Shown: positions 11,771 through 26,600 of the stretch, one piece after another
How positions within the stretch are numbered: position 1 is the stretch's first letter
Layout of the letters: each line of letters starts with the position of its first letter
Source: Simmondsia chinensis
Taxonomy: Eukaryota > Streptophyta > Magnoliopsida > Caryophyllales > Simmondsiaceae
Direction: 5' to 3'
Assembly (NCBI GenBank): GCA_018398585.1
Contig: JAGTTD010000005.1
Span: forward strand, 5,449,355 to 5,513,354
DNA: 64,000 nucleotides
Program-made: the position numbers and the translations under genes
Notes under the pieces: generated by a model
Seen by the model: only the letters and a program-made list of their open reading frames with translations
Told to the model about the DNA's origin: nothing
Databases searched by the model: none

Positions 11771-11976
11771 AAACTAGTCACTAGCAGATCCATTGTAGGG
11801 GAAGCCACCACTTGCACACCTCTCTACTCCAGTATCTGAAAACCCCCAGTCGCCCCAATTTCATCGGATTTGATCTGACTGTTTTTCTTACTACAAATTA
11901 GGGTTTCTTTTCTCCATCATATTCAATCTTTCATTTTCTCCAGTTGTCTAATACTCAGTATAATCGAAAGTTTAAG
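11771..11976 (+). promoter_or_regulatory. XPO4 leader with telobox
   Basis: The stretch is C/T-rich and typical of a plant 5' UTR. TTAGGGTTT at 11898-11906 is a perfect telobox (AAACCCTAA on the other strand), a motif common near starts of plant housekeeping genes. The core promoter must lie here or inside the adjoining MITE. I could not place a TATA box. Confidence 0.5.
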
Positions 11977-14900
11977 ATGCAAGGGGATTCCAATGATTTA
12001 GGTCGTTTTCAATCCATCATGCGTACAATCGAACTTGCCTGCAGTTCGATTCAGGTTGAAGTTTTTCTCAATTCTCTGTCTCAATCTGATTAGTTTTGTC
12101 ATAGGGATTTATAATGTTGTTATGGTTGTTTTGAAAATGGAAGAAAGGAAGGAAATTGTCAAGGAACTAACTTTTTGGAAAGCTTAAACTGATGGGTAAA
12201 TGCTAAAGAATGGTTTTATACTCTAACAATGCCGCTCTTACGAATGTCCATTGGGCAGGCGTGTGTATGAAATAGATTAATATTTAAAGTAGTGATTTTT
12301 GAGATTCAAACTCACGATCAATTGGTCAATGAGGCTCTGATATTATGTCGAAGAACAACTTTTTCAGAAGTTTAAATTGATGGGTGAAGACCCATGATTA
12401 GTTTTATACTCTAACAGAAATTCCGACGGATGTTATGTTGTGGCTTATGTGAACAGATGCATGCGAATCCAGCTGCTGCTGAAGAAACCATTTTATCACT
12501 TAGTCAATCTCCTCAGCCATACCAGGCTTGTAAATACATTCTCGGTGAGTGCTAGGTGTTCCCATCTCTGAAATAACTAGAAACATTAAAAAGATACCTT
12601 ATGTTATGTTGCACAAAAAAAAAATAAATTAATGACGTGTATGGTACATGACGATAGTATTTTAATAGATAGTTTAATTTAAATAATAAATTAGGATTAT
12701 AATGGTCCCTCTTCCCCAAGTATAAAAAGAGGAATTATGTTTGTATGGATGAATTTCAAATAAAAAAAAGGTATGTATGGGATGGTACAGTATGAATGAC
12801 AATTGAAAAGCAAATCTCTTCTCCCCAGCATTGTCTCTATTTCTCCCCTTTTCGCTCTATTAAAATCTCATAAAACTTAGCTCTATCATGTCCCCAAAAA
12901 AGGAAGGCTGTAGATTTGTAGGGACGTTTGTTTATTGTTGTCATAGTTGTACTGTGATATTGCATGTAAGGATTGGGTAGTGGTATAGTGGGAAATTGTC
13001 GCATAGAATATAAATTAGTAATTGAACTGAAACCACTGGCAGCTTATTGAAAATGTGCTATCTTCTCCTTCGATGATATGTGGAATAACTCATTGAGCCA
13101 TGCGTTCCCTTTAACTAGTCTTAGAAGCTCTTTGAGAAGCTATTGGGAGTAAAGATGAACATTGGGGGGTGATGCGTTGTCATACCGGAGGGAGGGGCCT
13201 TTGTACCACATTGCCTCAAGATCTTGAGTTTTAAGCTCGTGCAAGACTTGAAATGACATCAGATAAGAACTAGGCCTTGGCATATCCGAGTTGCAACCTG
13301 TTTAGGCTGTTCCATGAATTGATTTGCCTCACTGTCCAAACCCTTGCAAAGAATGTGCACAGAGTCGCAAGCATACTGTCATAGTATGTACAGTCCGAGG
13401 GACAAGCACAAAACTTACATGGGTGTGGGAAACGAGCTAAAGAAATCTTACCAATGTAACCATAATGTTCCAAGATTCGCGGGGGATGCCATCATCAAGA
13501 TAAAGAGAAGCAGCTCTTGTTAGCACTGAATCAGATACAAGAGGTGGATAGATTTTTGTGGTTGGTCTCCCTTGCGAGAGCATGGAGGAATTGCTTGGCT
13601 TTGGCAGTAGGAAACATACCAATACTCTGGCAATACAGTGTTTGGGCCAAATATTGGGACTGGGAAAATGGATGCAAATGTAGTACATTGAAGCATGCAG
13701 ATCAATTATAGTTCCTCTGGATTGTCACCTTGTCAACTCAATAGCTGACCTTGTTAGGTGCTTGCTGGGCATGCCAAGCTGGTAGCTTATAGAAACGTTT
13801 AACTTCCATGTCAAGTTGAAGTAGGGAACATGTAGGAAGCTCCAGCAAGCATGACTTGTAATAGAATCCCAAGCGTGCAAAAAAGTTATGAAGTGCTAGG
13901 AAAAGCGAGTATATATAATGCAAAAGTGTCAGCCTGTCAGGTGGTAACATTTTGGTTTGCTGCTGTCTTGAATATGGTTCATTGCAGTTGACATTAGAGT
14001 TTGGGCTAGGGCTAGTTGAATTTTGTCCACTAAGGAGGGTAAACGTTTGTCATGTTCTGTGACTGTACGACGTTATAATGAAAGTGGTGCTTCTTTTTCT
14101 CTTTCATTTTGTTTGCAATGCTGTTCCACTGAAGGAAAGATATGAGCCTGGCACCTATGTTTTCACATATTGGAGTGATTTGTCATGTCCTCTTGGGTGG
14201 CTTTTCTCTGACTTGCCTGCAAAGCTTCAGTTGGAGCCCATTTAAGACTAGGTGGCAGCTGCGAGCTTACTAGGCTTGGGGCCATTTTGGTGTAGATATA
14301 ACCATTTTTACTTGTGGATGCTGCTGCTCAAGTATGACTCTCGCGGTATACTCTGCCTAGGTTCCAGAGCTTTACATTGGGGCTTGAAGTCTCCTTGTTG
14401 CTTCTTTGTCTAGACTCAAATGATTTGTGCTCGTACTCTCTATTCATTATTTTCACAGTTTCTACCAATTTAATTTCACAAATAGAGCCTTTTTTTTGGG
14501 GTTTTTTTTTTTTTTTTTTTTGGGGGGGGGTTGAGACTGCTGTAGCTGAGTCTAAGCCTGTATTGCTTCAACATGCCCGCCCTTTTACCCCTCTTTAGAT
14601 TTGATGCCGTGCGTCATCAGCCTAAGGTGGGTGGTCAAATGATTGAAGTGTCTTAAACGTGAAAATTATGAAAATCATTCTGTTTGGTGGTTGTATGAGT
14701 ATGGAGCTTTCTATACATTGCATGACAGTATGTTTTGTTGTTCTTCTCGTAAGTTCTTTAAGTTTTCTGCGGCTGCTTTATTACCTTCATGTAAACCTGG
14801 AAGCACCTGAATATTCCCTGAGAAATGGCAGCCAAAGACGTTTCTTTTTCCTTTTCATCTTGAAGGACATTGTGTTTTGTGTTTTGTGTTTACAGTACTC

Positions 14901-17900
14901 GATATGCTCAATTCATTTTCTTTTCTCTCTTCAGAGAATTCGGAAGTCGCAATTGCAAGATTTCAGGCTGCTTCTGCAATTCGTGATGCAGCCCTCAGAG
15001 AATGGGGAGTTCTCACATCTGAAGACAAGAGAAACTTGATTAGGTGAAACTTTTATTTAAACTTGATTATCTATGTCTATATCTATTATTTCAGTGTGGT
15101 ACTTTTGAGCACAAAGTAGCTGCCTATTCTTATGGAGATATTGATAAAGCTTTAGTTAATTTGGGAGGAAGGATCCGCAGTTATTCCTTTGTTTTTACTT
15201 TTAAGAGTTGAGCTTGAGGAGATAGGTTTTGGTGTAGGTCTTGAGTGTGTTACTGATGTACCCTTTCTGATCTTGCTATGAAGTTTGTCTTCTTACGTCT
15301 CTAGAGTAAGCGTTAAATTCCCCTCATGCTCTTGCTGCTGAGCAATCGGCTGTCATGATCCTTCTTTTTCACTTGATTGTATGTTTGCTGCTATTGATTT
15401 CTTCTTAACAAAGGTAGAAATATTGGATAAGTAGCTTGAAAATATATGCAGAGTAGTCTAAAGGAGTTTTTCGATGCTCTTGCGATTGGCTTCGATTTCA
15501 TAATATGATACTGTTACCTAAGAGAAATTCTGTAGGTATCAAAATACAAAGCAATTGGTCCTGGAAGTAAACAATCTATCTGTTTGCTACCTCGGCAAAA
15601 GAGAAGAACATACAAAGAAAATGTTTCACATGTTGTCATTTGCCATTCTGACTTCTACTTGAAAAAAGAGGAAGACTTGGGCATTCATAGACTGTTTGAG
15701 TTGTCATCTTCTCTGTTCGGTTCATCTTGGTTGGGCTACTTCTTTTGTAGCTATCAAATCATGGAGTACCATGATTTCTGTATCAAAGAAATGGGCTTGC
15801 CTGTCATTGGAAAAATCCAGAAATGGGCTTGCCAAAACCACTCGCTTAATGCATATCATGGGCCTGAAAACGGAGGAATTCTTTCTGCAGGAGGGACTTT
15901 TGAATTACATGACGGTTCATTCTATACCATTGAGAGTCCTGAGAGAAGCCCCAGTGCCACTTATGTGGCATCATTTTTGGATAGTTGCTTATTGCTCTCC
16001 CCAGACTTGTCGCTTACTAAGCTTTGAGGGGTGTACCTTGTGACTGGAAAGAACACAATATATATGAACTCTGTGGCTACCTCAATTTTTATAATCTCTA
16101 GATCTGGATGTGGTGGATAAGCCAAAGAGGAAGACTAGAGAAAGGCTATGCAATTGTTTGTCCTCCTTTATTTGTAGGGAGTCAGTGCCACTCTTGAGAG
16201 AAAGAGAGGGGTCCACTTTGGAAAAATTATATATATGCATTGTTTTTAAAAACTTTGCTTCTGGAGCACATTTTCGTGCATCAGTTACACAAAACTTCAG
16301 GGTTACTCACATTTTCATTGGATAAATAAAGTCGAATTGTTAGCAAAAAATAAAGTCAAATCATTGGTCTTATTGTTTCTCCTAATAGTTATTTGTCTTT
16401 ATTTCTCTGCTAGCTTCTGCTTGTGCTTCGTCATGCAACATTCTAGTTCTCCAGAGGGTTTTGTTCAGGCCAAGGTTTCTTCTGTTGCTGCTCAATTGAT
16501 GAAGAGGGGCTGGTAAGTTATTTCGAGTGTTATTTTGTTGACTTTGGTTCCTGTATTTATTTTTCTTTTTGCTGGAAAAACTGTTTTCATTCTTAAGAAG
16601 GTGGATTCTTGGAGGATTCAGAACGTGACACAAGCTAGTTGTCCTATGCGTGTCACTTTGTGGTGTACTATGAACTCGTGTGATGGGTGTGCTTGTTTCT
16701 GAAGAACTGCTCTTCCTTTCTAAAAGAATTTATTGAAAAGAGAAAATGGAGATTTGCATCTCCAATGGAGAATGGGGAAAAACATCCTAATTCGTCTTGG
16801 GCTTGGAAAACAAGATACGTGATACGTTCTCCATTTTTCCTTGTCAGTTGGGCATTTTTATACCCATGTTCCAGTTATTTGCGTTTGTTATTATCTTCCC
16901 CCCTCTCAGTATCCCTCTCGAGTGCAAGTCCAGGGCAGCTTCTATGCCTTCTTTTTCTTTGTCGAGGACGAGGACTGGTTGAGAAAGCCTCCCGAAAGAT
17001 GCCTTTGATGTGGCCTAGGCTGTGGTTACTGCACGGAAAATCTGTAGTGTTCTGTTTGCACTGGAAAATACTTGGAACGAATTAGACAAGATGGTAATAC
17101 AGCCTTGCCAATTACAAAAGGAAAACTTGCAAAACAAGTGATCTGCAATTCCCAAGTTCTAGTGTAGAGGGGAGAACTGAAAACCAGTATCTTCATAGAT
17201 AATTTTGAGAATTTGGTTGTTTCGAAAACAATTTTCTTAGAAAATTTTGGGCTTGTCCGATATCGTTTTTTTGTAGTTTGTGGCTCTTTAAAAACTAAAA
17301 GCCAGGCTTTGAAAACAATTATTTTTGGTTTTTGGTTTTTAACATTCAGTCAAATTAGGAAAACACTGAAAAAAAAAAAACAAAAAGTCAGAGAAAAAAC
17401 TTTTCGAGAATATGGTCTTTAGTTTCCTAAAAATCCAAAACTACAAATAGAAAATGATACCAAACATGCCCTTAGCTTTTTGGCTATGTTTGGAACTAGG
17501 AAAATTTAAGGAAAAAGAAAATGGGGGGAAAGAAAATGAAAGGGAAAAAAAGGAGGATTTTCATTTTCTTTTCTTTATATGAAGGTAGAGGATAGTTTGA
17601 GAAAAAGAAAAGGTGATTTGAATTCCATAAAAGAAGAAGAGAGAGTCATGGAATAGTGTTGTTAAAAATGATAAGTTATGTGGTAATATTGAGGATAAAA
17701 GAATTAGTTTGACAATTTAGGGTATTTAATTAGCATTTCATACTGACCGGTTAGATCATGCAATTGCTATTCAATGCAGTGCATGGGACCTTTATCAATT
17801 TTTGGTCCGTTCTGGTCTTGCTTGTAGTAATAAACATAATTTAAATGTTCAAAAGTCTAGGCTGAGTCGAAAAATTAGGTATCTATATGTTATTGATGTC

Positions 17901-20610
17901 CAATCCTCACCCCTCAATATGAATCTTTGTTGGTTTTCACTCTGGTTTGATTTCAGTTTAAATAATAAACATATTTAAATGATAAATTATGTCTTTGAAT
18001 AGGATTGAAAAATTTGGCCTAGACTGGATTACGCCTTTTGTCGTCTTCTTTGGTCCTCGGTGTTTGTTTTGGACCTTTATCAATTTTCAGTTTGGACTAG
18101 ATCGGGAAACTCAATCTAAGACCAAACTAGACGTATTAGTTATTGATTGTTATGGTCCTCAATCCGTGATTTGGACCTATATTTTGCTCAGCATAGCCTG
18201 AAATGGAAATTTGGTCCAAGATAGGATTAGACATGACCCATTATTGTTAAGTTCATTTCTTAGTCCTTGATTTGGGTCTTTTATCAGTTTTCATTTCGTT
18301 CCAGCTCGAATTTGGGGTAATGGATATATTTAAAATATTAACATACTACTCTAAGCAAGATTGGAAAGCTCGATCAGACACTGGATGGTTTTATTCATTC
18401 AAGTTCTTATTTGACATCCCTGTTAAAATTTCACCAGGCCTTTCAGGTCAGACCCACGGAGTTGGAATATATGAGATTCTCATATAACCCGAAGTGGGAT
18501 TCCATTCTAAAATCAATTACTATTAGGTGGAATAACCCACTAGGCTTATATATTGTTTTCTTCTCTCTCACAACTCCTATATGGAATTTTACTACACTCA
18601 CATATGAAGTCCCTACTTAGGCCTAGTATAATTTTCTTCAAACTTTCCTCTCATTTTTAAGAGGAAAGTAAAATGATCAAAATCAATTAAAATTTTCATA
18701 ACATTTTACTTCATTTTTTTTCCATTACATTTTTCATAACTTCCAAACATAAGAATATTTCTGTCTTTTTTCTTTCCATAAAAGTTTCCAGATTCCATAT
18801 TGAGTATTTGGGAAAGGTAACTGTAAAATTTCTCCAAATGAACAGGCACTAGTACTAGCCTCACATGCCCAGGATATAGTATTGAATCATGGTCATCTTA
18901 GCATGGAATTGCTTGTTCTCATGTTATAAAATCTGTCTTGTTCAATTTCTCCATAGAACGGCGCCTAGGACAAACTTCTGAGTCATTCAACTGAACTAAG
19001 TCTAGCTTCTCGTATTTGTTGTTCAGATTTCTGTATTTCTTCACTAACTTGTAGAGTGTTGTGCGCAGGCTAGATTTTGCCGCTGTTGAGAAGGAGGCAT
19101 TTCTTATTGAGGTGACAAGATTGTTTTTCGTAGCTGATTCAATGAATTTGTTTAAACTTAAGCATGGACAAGCATGGAAACCCTGTATATTTTGTAATTT
19201 CTTCTGTATTAACTTTACCATTTCACTTGTCTTTTCAGTTGTTTGCAGATGTTGCTATTACCGGTCTCATTTTCTTTGTAATTCTGGAAATAATATTTGT
19301 ATAAATGGTGCATATGTCTGTAAGACTGCAGAGTTAGTGCTGTAATGGTTTGCTACGAAATTCATCTAAAATTTTCTTTGACACGTCTCTGTCAATTTTT
19401 ATGTATTTGTATGTGCCAGTTGAAAAGTTAACGCAAGGAAAGGGAAGTGAAAGAAAAGAAAAGAAATGGATCACAAGAAAGAGCAGAAAATAAAAACTTC
19501 AGTTGCAGTCTTTTTGTCTTGAATTGTGGATTTTCTTATTGCTTCCCCTTGTAATTCTTTTCACATTTTTGTCAGCCAAATACCCTGGTTCCGTTACATT
19601 ATCTGATTTGATTTTGGAAATCTGCGGTTTCTTTGGAGATTAAGGGTTTCTGTGGTCTATCGGCCTTGATAGGATTATCTACTGATTCAAGGTGAGGGAG
19701 TCGAATAAAGGCTTGTCCCATGTATTTCTGTCATGCATTTGCAGCCTAATGACAGTGATAGGCATCTTTCATTTTGGTGTTCTTCTTTCAATCATTTTGT
19801 AGTCACGCTCCTGAATCCTGGGTGATGAAAGACTGTTCAGTTGAAGAATGTTTGAAGTGTTGCAATAGAATTTCACGTGGATAATTAGACCTGGCAAACT
19901 ATGACTTGGCCTAATAAGCAAATCCATTTAACTCACAACTTGGCCGGACCCTAACATGAGAATTTTCAAACAATCCAATCCTGAAATGTTCTATAACAAA
20001 CTCGTGAGTGATCTCAAACCCGACTAATTTGGCATAACGCTATGAAAAATATCCAGTTGTGCCGCTATACTGATCCCAGCTAAGCCAAGACTTGAAATGA
20101 CCCAAGAAGAGGATGAGCTCAACCCAAAATGACCCACCTAGAACCAACTAACCTGATGTTGATCCAAACACTAAAATGAATCTGATCTTAATTCCAAAAT
20201 TCCCACGTTCTACGTACCGTATGTTATTGCGGGTACTAGGGATTATGATAAGGACATCCTGTAAGTGTTAGCTTTAATTGGTGGTTGTGGTATGGCGTTT
20301 TGGTTCGAGACTGTTCCTACTGTCTTTAGTTTTCCAGCCTAGCTATGGTTGCAGGTGATTTAATTATCTTTCCTATGTTGTAGTACGATTGGGGAAGGTC
20401 AAAATTTGTTGATCTGGATTCTGTATTGTCTTCTTTATGGATGTAAATATCTATGTTTTCTCTTAGGCAACATGTTCATTATTTTCAGCACTAGGTTTTC
20501 TTCCTCCAAATAAGCCACTGATAGAAGAAAGTGACAATATTTGGTGTTAAGAGTGTCATTGGTCATTTTATGAATTGACTAGCTTATCGAGTTGAGTAAT
20601 TTTTATTTCT

Positions 20611-20646
<36 letters not shown>

Positions 20647-23600
20647 CCTGTATATGAAAGCACCACAGATGTGTATGCCTATCTTAAAGGGTTTGTATCT
20701 CTGTCATGTGCTGGCCCATTCCCCATTTATGCCGTGTTTCTTTACCATAAATGAGATGTCCTACGTTACTCGGAAATGTGGTCAATGATGCTCAAATATT
20801 GAGTTACTCTTATCTTTCTCATGTAGCATATATGAACACCATGTATGGGTTTGTATCTCTGTTATGTGTTGGCTAATTGCCCATTGTGCTGTATTTCTGT
20901 TCCATGAAGTGACATGTTCTCTCAAGATCAGGTCAATGATACTCAAATTTTTAGTTAGTGTGTATTCCCCTTATTAAGTCAATGCCATCATCCCTCGAGT
21001 TTTTGTTATCTGTCTTTTTGCTGATTTGCAGGTGAAGCAGGCAATTATTGGCAGTCTTGGTGTGGATGTGCAATTCATTGGCATAAATTTCCTTGAGTCT
21101 CTGGTACTTAGCTGCCATCGAATTTGTTTCTTCGATTCTGATTGTTGGCTATGTTTCCACCTTTAACGTATTCCCCCTCTCCCCCCTAAAAGAAAGGAAG
21201 ATCTTATAACTGGAGCATGTCACTTATTTGTTTTCTTCCAGGTGTCTGAATTTTCGCCCTCAACTTCATCTGCCATGGGTCTTCCTAGGGAATTCCATGA
21301 GCAGTGCAGGATGTCACTTGAGTTGGACTATCTGAAGGTTGTCTCCTTTGTCGTTGATTTTGTTAGTGATCTTTCGCTTGTTGTGTGTGCATGCTTGCAT
21401 ATGTGTGTCTACTTGAGGGGGCAGTGTTCTGTGGACACTTGGCTGCTTTCTCATGAGTTTGGATTGTTTCTTTGTGCTACGAATGCGTGCATATGCTTGA
21501 GGGAGTTGTATATTTGATGATATCTCTGTAATACACCGTTTGGTCTTAGATATTCTACAGTTGGGCACAAGAAGCTGCTGTAGGCGTTACAAACAGGATA
21601 ATTGAATCTGATTCCGAGGTTCCCGAAGCTAAAGTTTGCACTGCTTCGCTGCGCCTAATGCTTCAAATATTGAACTGGGATTTTCGGTATAGCTCTAACG
21701 ACGGAGCAAAAACAAGTGTAGATGTTTTCTCAGCAGGAGGTAGACAGGATTCTGGTTCACCTAGGAGGTCTGAATGCGTTTTAGCTCAGGTCAAAAATTA
21801 TGGTCATTGTAAATTATTTCAGTTGGCCAAGTAATCGACTTTCACATGTATGCATATGCCTCACTGTGTTCATGTGCTTTGCCATATTTCTGAAGATAGA
21901 TCGCCTTACTCTCACTCTAAAGTTTATTAGTGGAAGCCACTCAAAGTTCTGGCCTGGGTGTACCTTGTTTCCATTCATGTATATACATACAAATAATTTA
22001 GGGGTTTCAAGAAGAGTTTTTGCTGTGCTCAGAAAAGGGAAAAGTTTTTGCTATACTCCTCCTGATGAGGTGTTTCACCAATAAAGGGTCTACAGTGCAG
22101 GATAAAGCCACTTCTAATGCATTAAGGAGAAACAGGCTTTGATTTCAAATGAGTATCTGAGAGGGAATGATGGGTCCGCCCTGAGACTGAAATTACTCAG
22201 TTTCCCATATTCGTTCTCTATCTGAGAGAGAACAAATGAGTATCCTGGCCTATGGCTTGAGTTTGTAGTGAGGCACCCCAAAATAATTTTCACTCTTTAG
22301 AACAAATGAATTTCCCCTTACAATTATGCGCTGACAAATTTTCAATACTTGGGTCTAACTGTAGCCTGGCCCGTTATGGCGGGATATATTGATCTCAAGT
22401 GGTCATGTTGGGTGGCTATTGAATCTATATGGGGCCCTGAGGCAGAAATTTTTTCTCAAAGGCTACTGGCTTGATTGTCCTATAGCAGTTGCTGCTCGAA
22501 AGCTTATTGTGCAGTTCTGCTCCCTGACGGGAAATATTTTCCCCCCTGGTATGTGATTATGATACTTATTTTACAAGGGATATGCTGTTGTGGGTAGAGC
22601 TATGTTTTGCAATGACTTTGTTTCCTGGATTTATTCCCCTTTTATGCTCTGTCATTCACCAGCACGTTGATAACTTGACACGGTGGAAATATAATGTTTT
22701 CAGTTGCAGATTATGTCATGCTCTTGGTGACCATGTCACTGATCAAATGTTATTTCTGTTCTTCAGTTTATGATCCTGCAGAAATTGCATCATCTATACT
22801 AAACAGGGTGGCTGCATAATGGAAGTTTTTATTTCTAAAGAACAATCAGTTTAGCTCAGGATTGCTTATCTCTTATTAAGTATAAGCTGTATTGCACCTG
22901 CATCCTGTTGCACAGCATGCTAAAAAAGCATAAAATGAACGTTGAACTCATGGCTTTTGGTTTACCGGTTATTTTTCTCCTGTGGCTTATACTTGTACGC
23001 TGTTGGATTAATGGTTCTGTAATTTCACAACTCAAATCAAATGGGCATGAAGGGACACATCTAGATAAGCTTCTAGCAATCACTCTGCATCACGAATTTC
23101 AATCTCTTTCGGAGTGTTTATAAGAAATAGCCAAAAGTTTATTTGTGGCTGCATCTAAGGAAGTTTCTCTTCCATCTAGAAAAGCTCTTATTGTGTAAGA
23201 AGCTTTTCTTCCACCTAGAAAAGCTGTTATGGTGCTCTGGACTTTTCATCCTGGCTTTGTTTTTTGATTTTTATGTATGAGACACTGAAACAAGTAATAT
23301 TTTGCCTCATTTAATTTTCTGTGATGTAGATAACCATCAAATGCAAGAGCAGCACCTTGTACAATTGCTGTCTGGTATTATGCAATGGGTTTACCCCCCA
23401 GATGATATATCAAAAGCAATTGAATGTGGCAGAAGTGAAAGGTTCTATGCTAGTTCTATTTCTATTTTTACTTTTTCTGTTGATGTTCCACTTCTTTTAA
23501 ATTTTGTTGGGCAATGATCATGATTCATGGTGTTACTAACTGTAATTTGTAACTGGGGAGAAAGGGAAAGAGGAGAAAAAGAAAGGGGGGGGGGGGGGAG

Positions 23601-26600
23601 GAACGTATTATACCTGATTTCCCGCATGAAATACTTACGTTTGTTTCTCTTTCAGTGAGATGCTTGATGGTTGCCGTGCATTGTTAGCTGTAGCTACTGT
23701 AACTTGCCCTGTTACATTTGATCAGATCTTGAAATCCATATGGTATGCCACAAAATTTTGTCTGTTTATGGATTTCTTTATATCTCCGTGTTAATCAGCT
23801 AGATGCTGAACTCTATCTGTGATGAGGTTCTTAACGTATGGTTCTAATGTTTTGCTTTTTTTCCTTTTGCATTGGTTTCCAGTCCTTTTGGAACAATTAG
23901 CCTGCTGTCTTCCTTGATGAGTGAAGTTGTGAAAGTTCTTATGGATAGTAACCCTGAAGAGGAGACATGGAGTTGGGTAGCACGTGATATCTTATTAGAT
24001 ACATGGACAGCTCTTCTTGCGGTATGGATGGGTGTCTTTAATGTCCTGTTATATGCAGTTTTTTCACATTTATTGCTTGTTTCTTCAAGTGGACAAGTGA
24101 ATCTCCCCACATTAAACGGCTGTGCTGAATCTTAGTTATAACTTATTAAAAAGCAGCTTTAAAAGCTTGTCAGATTGGATGGCAGGCTGAAGGTTGGAAA
24201 TGCTAGCCTCCAGTTTCTTTGAATGCTGCAGCTTCGCCGAAAATTTGAATAAACTGCATGGAGTTCAATGAACAATTTATAGTTCTGTGAAAATTCAGAT
24301 CTCTCTCTGCAGCTCTGACCCCACCTCACAAAAAGGGAAAATAATGGATTAAATAGTGGTTGATCTGTTAAGAATATATTTAGTTAGCTTTAGACGACAT
24401 AGAATCGGCATTTTTTGTCTTATGCATTTTTCATTGTATTTGCAGCCCACTGAGAATAGCAGTGGGAATCCAACGCTTCCACCAGATGGGATAAATGCTG
24501 CCGCTGGTCTTTTTGCGTTGATCGTGGAGTGTGAGCTAAGGGGTAAACTGCATTCTGCTAAGACCATGATCTTGTGTTTGCATTTTCAGGAGGATTATAT
24601 ATTTTCTTGTTCTTTATCATTTATTTCGTGAGTTATGATTTAAGTGTTTCTTCAGCTGCCTCTGCAACAGCATTCAGTGAAGATGATGGCCTTGAGACTT
24701 CTATATTTGGTGTGTAGCTAAGCTGTCAAAATCAAAGCTCATATGTCATTAGCTTCCATCTTCACGAAGAGCATCTTTCTTCTAGTTCTTGATTGATATT
24801 CTGTTCTCAATCGACCTGGCAGCAATGGATGAAAGGCTGAGCTCATATGCTCAAATTGCAAGGGCATCTATTGAGCATTCAGTTCCTCTGCTGACAAGAC
24901 TATTTTTGGATCGCTTTGCATGTCTTCAGCAGGTGCTTTATTATGTTTATATACTTATTTTGTCTTCCTCCAATCTCTTTAGGCAAAATGTTTGGAGGCT
25001 CTATTGATACAACCTTAATCAATTTGCAGATAGATTTGAGAGCTTTCTTATCTTAGGTTATATGTGCGTTTTCCTTTTAATTTGAGGACATCTTAACATA
25101 TTTGTACATTTTTTTTCTTTAATACAATTTTCATTTCTTATTAAAAAAAAAAAAGATGGTAAAAATAGTTAGATGAAATATTAAAGAAAACATAAGTTTT
25201 TTGGTAAATGGATGGCATGTGGAGAGAATTCAAAGGACTCTTCCTACTTATCTTCTCAAGACTATGTTAGGGATTCCTATCCCAAATTGTGCAGTTGAGA
25301 ATAGAAGATGTTGGGGATTTATTGGGTCGGGTGAATTTAGTGTAAGTCGGCTACTTGGTTGATGCACAATTAGGAATATTTGGGATTCATCTGAAGATTA
25401 AAGTATTCATTTGGCAAGCGCTTAATGATAGCTTGGGTACTAGTGAAGTGGTGCGTAAAAGGGGCATAAGTAGTCAAACCCGGTGCCTTAGCTGTAGGGG
25501 AGGCCCTGAAGATTTTCATCATTTTTTTATCTCAATTGTCCTCGCTCAAGGAATCTGGTCGATTGCCTGGGATATTGGTTGGCTGAAGAAGTTGCCTTGC
25601 CAAACTCAGTTTGTTAACAAGCTCCGTAAATGCAAAGGGTTGAGAAGCAGTAAGGGCCGTGAAGAGCTCATGCACTTCATTTTGCTTTGTTGGTAAATCG
25701 GGAAAGACAAACAATTTGGTGGTTTTGAGGTGACCAATCTAATCCCTGGAAACTGGTCTTTCTTGCCAAACATATAGACATGTAATGGTCTATTGGTAAT
25801 AAGATGTTCGAAGAAGCGGGTCCTAAAGGGGAAAAGATGGGACATTGTAGAGCTAGTAGAGAAAAAGTGGATATCTTGGGCTCCTCCTCCGGGGAGTTGG
25901 ATTAAGGTGAATTTTGACAGCTCAAAGTGAGGGGATTCTTCTGCTGCTAGATTTGTTATCTGTGAACACAGTGGGAAGATGCTCATAGCTGGATAGAGAG
26001 AGGTAGGTAATGCTTCTATTGCTGGGGCAGAGACGGTAGCGGCTAGAGATGCCCTATTCTATGCTAAGCGTTTGGGTGCTCATAGTATTATCTTGGAGGA
26101 CGACAACGAGGTGGTTATCAAAGCAATCACTAGATTATATTCGACTCCTGCGAACATTATCACTATTGTTGAAGATATCCGTTTATTGAGCCACCAGGGT
26201 GGTGAAGTCTCTTTCATTTATTGTTATAGGGAAGCTAATAGGCGGCAGGCTGAATGGTGAATTTGGTTCATGAGGGTTCTGGTATTTCTGTGTGGGATTG
26301 TATCCCAAACAGAGCCTTCCTCTCCTTTATCTGGGCTGATGCCTTCCTTGGGGTTACCTCTCAAAAGAGAGCAATTTTGAGAAGCCTTGTCTTTACCGTT
26401 TAAAAAAATGATAATAATATTTCACTGTATGTAGTTCATTCTTCATGATTTTTCTCAAGGGTTGCCCTTTTGGCTGCAGGGAAGAGGAGTATCTGATCCT
26501 ACTGCAAGTTTGGAAGAAATTCACTCACTTTTGCTTATATGTGGACACGTTATTGCTGATGAAGGAGAAGGAGAATTGCCGCTGGTGGGTACTTTGTTTT

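Noticed and set aside
14659..15039. 126-codon frame overlapping XPO4 exon 3
   Set aside because: It reads exon 3 in a wrong frame; the correct frame gives ENSEVAIARFQAASAIRDAA and fits the family.
15584..16043. Two overlapping frames of 147 and 115 codons in XPO4 intron 3
   Set aside because: No recognisable domain, no paired splice sites needed by XPO4, and both frames are equally open, which suggests chance.
16687..17085. 132-codon frame in XPO4 intron 4
   Set aside because: Low-complexity composition, no family, and no homologous exon expected here.
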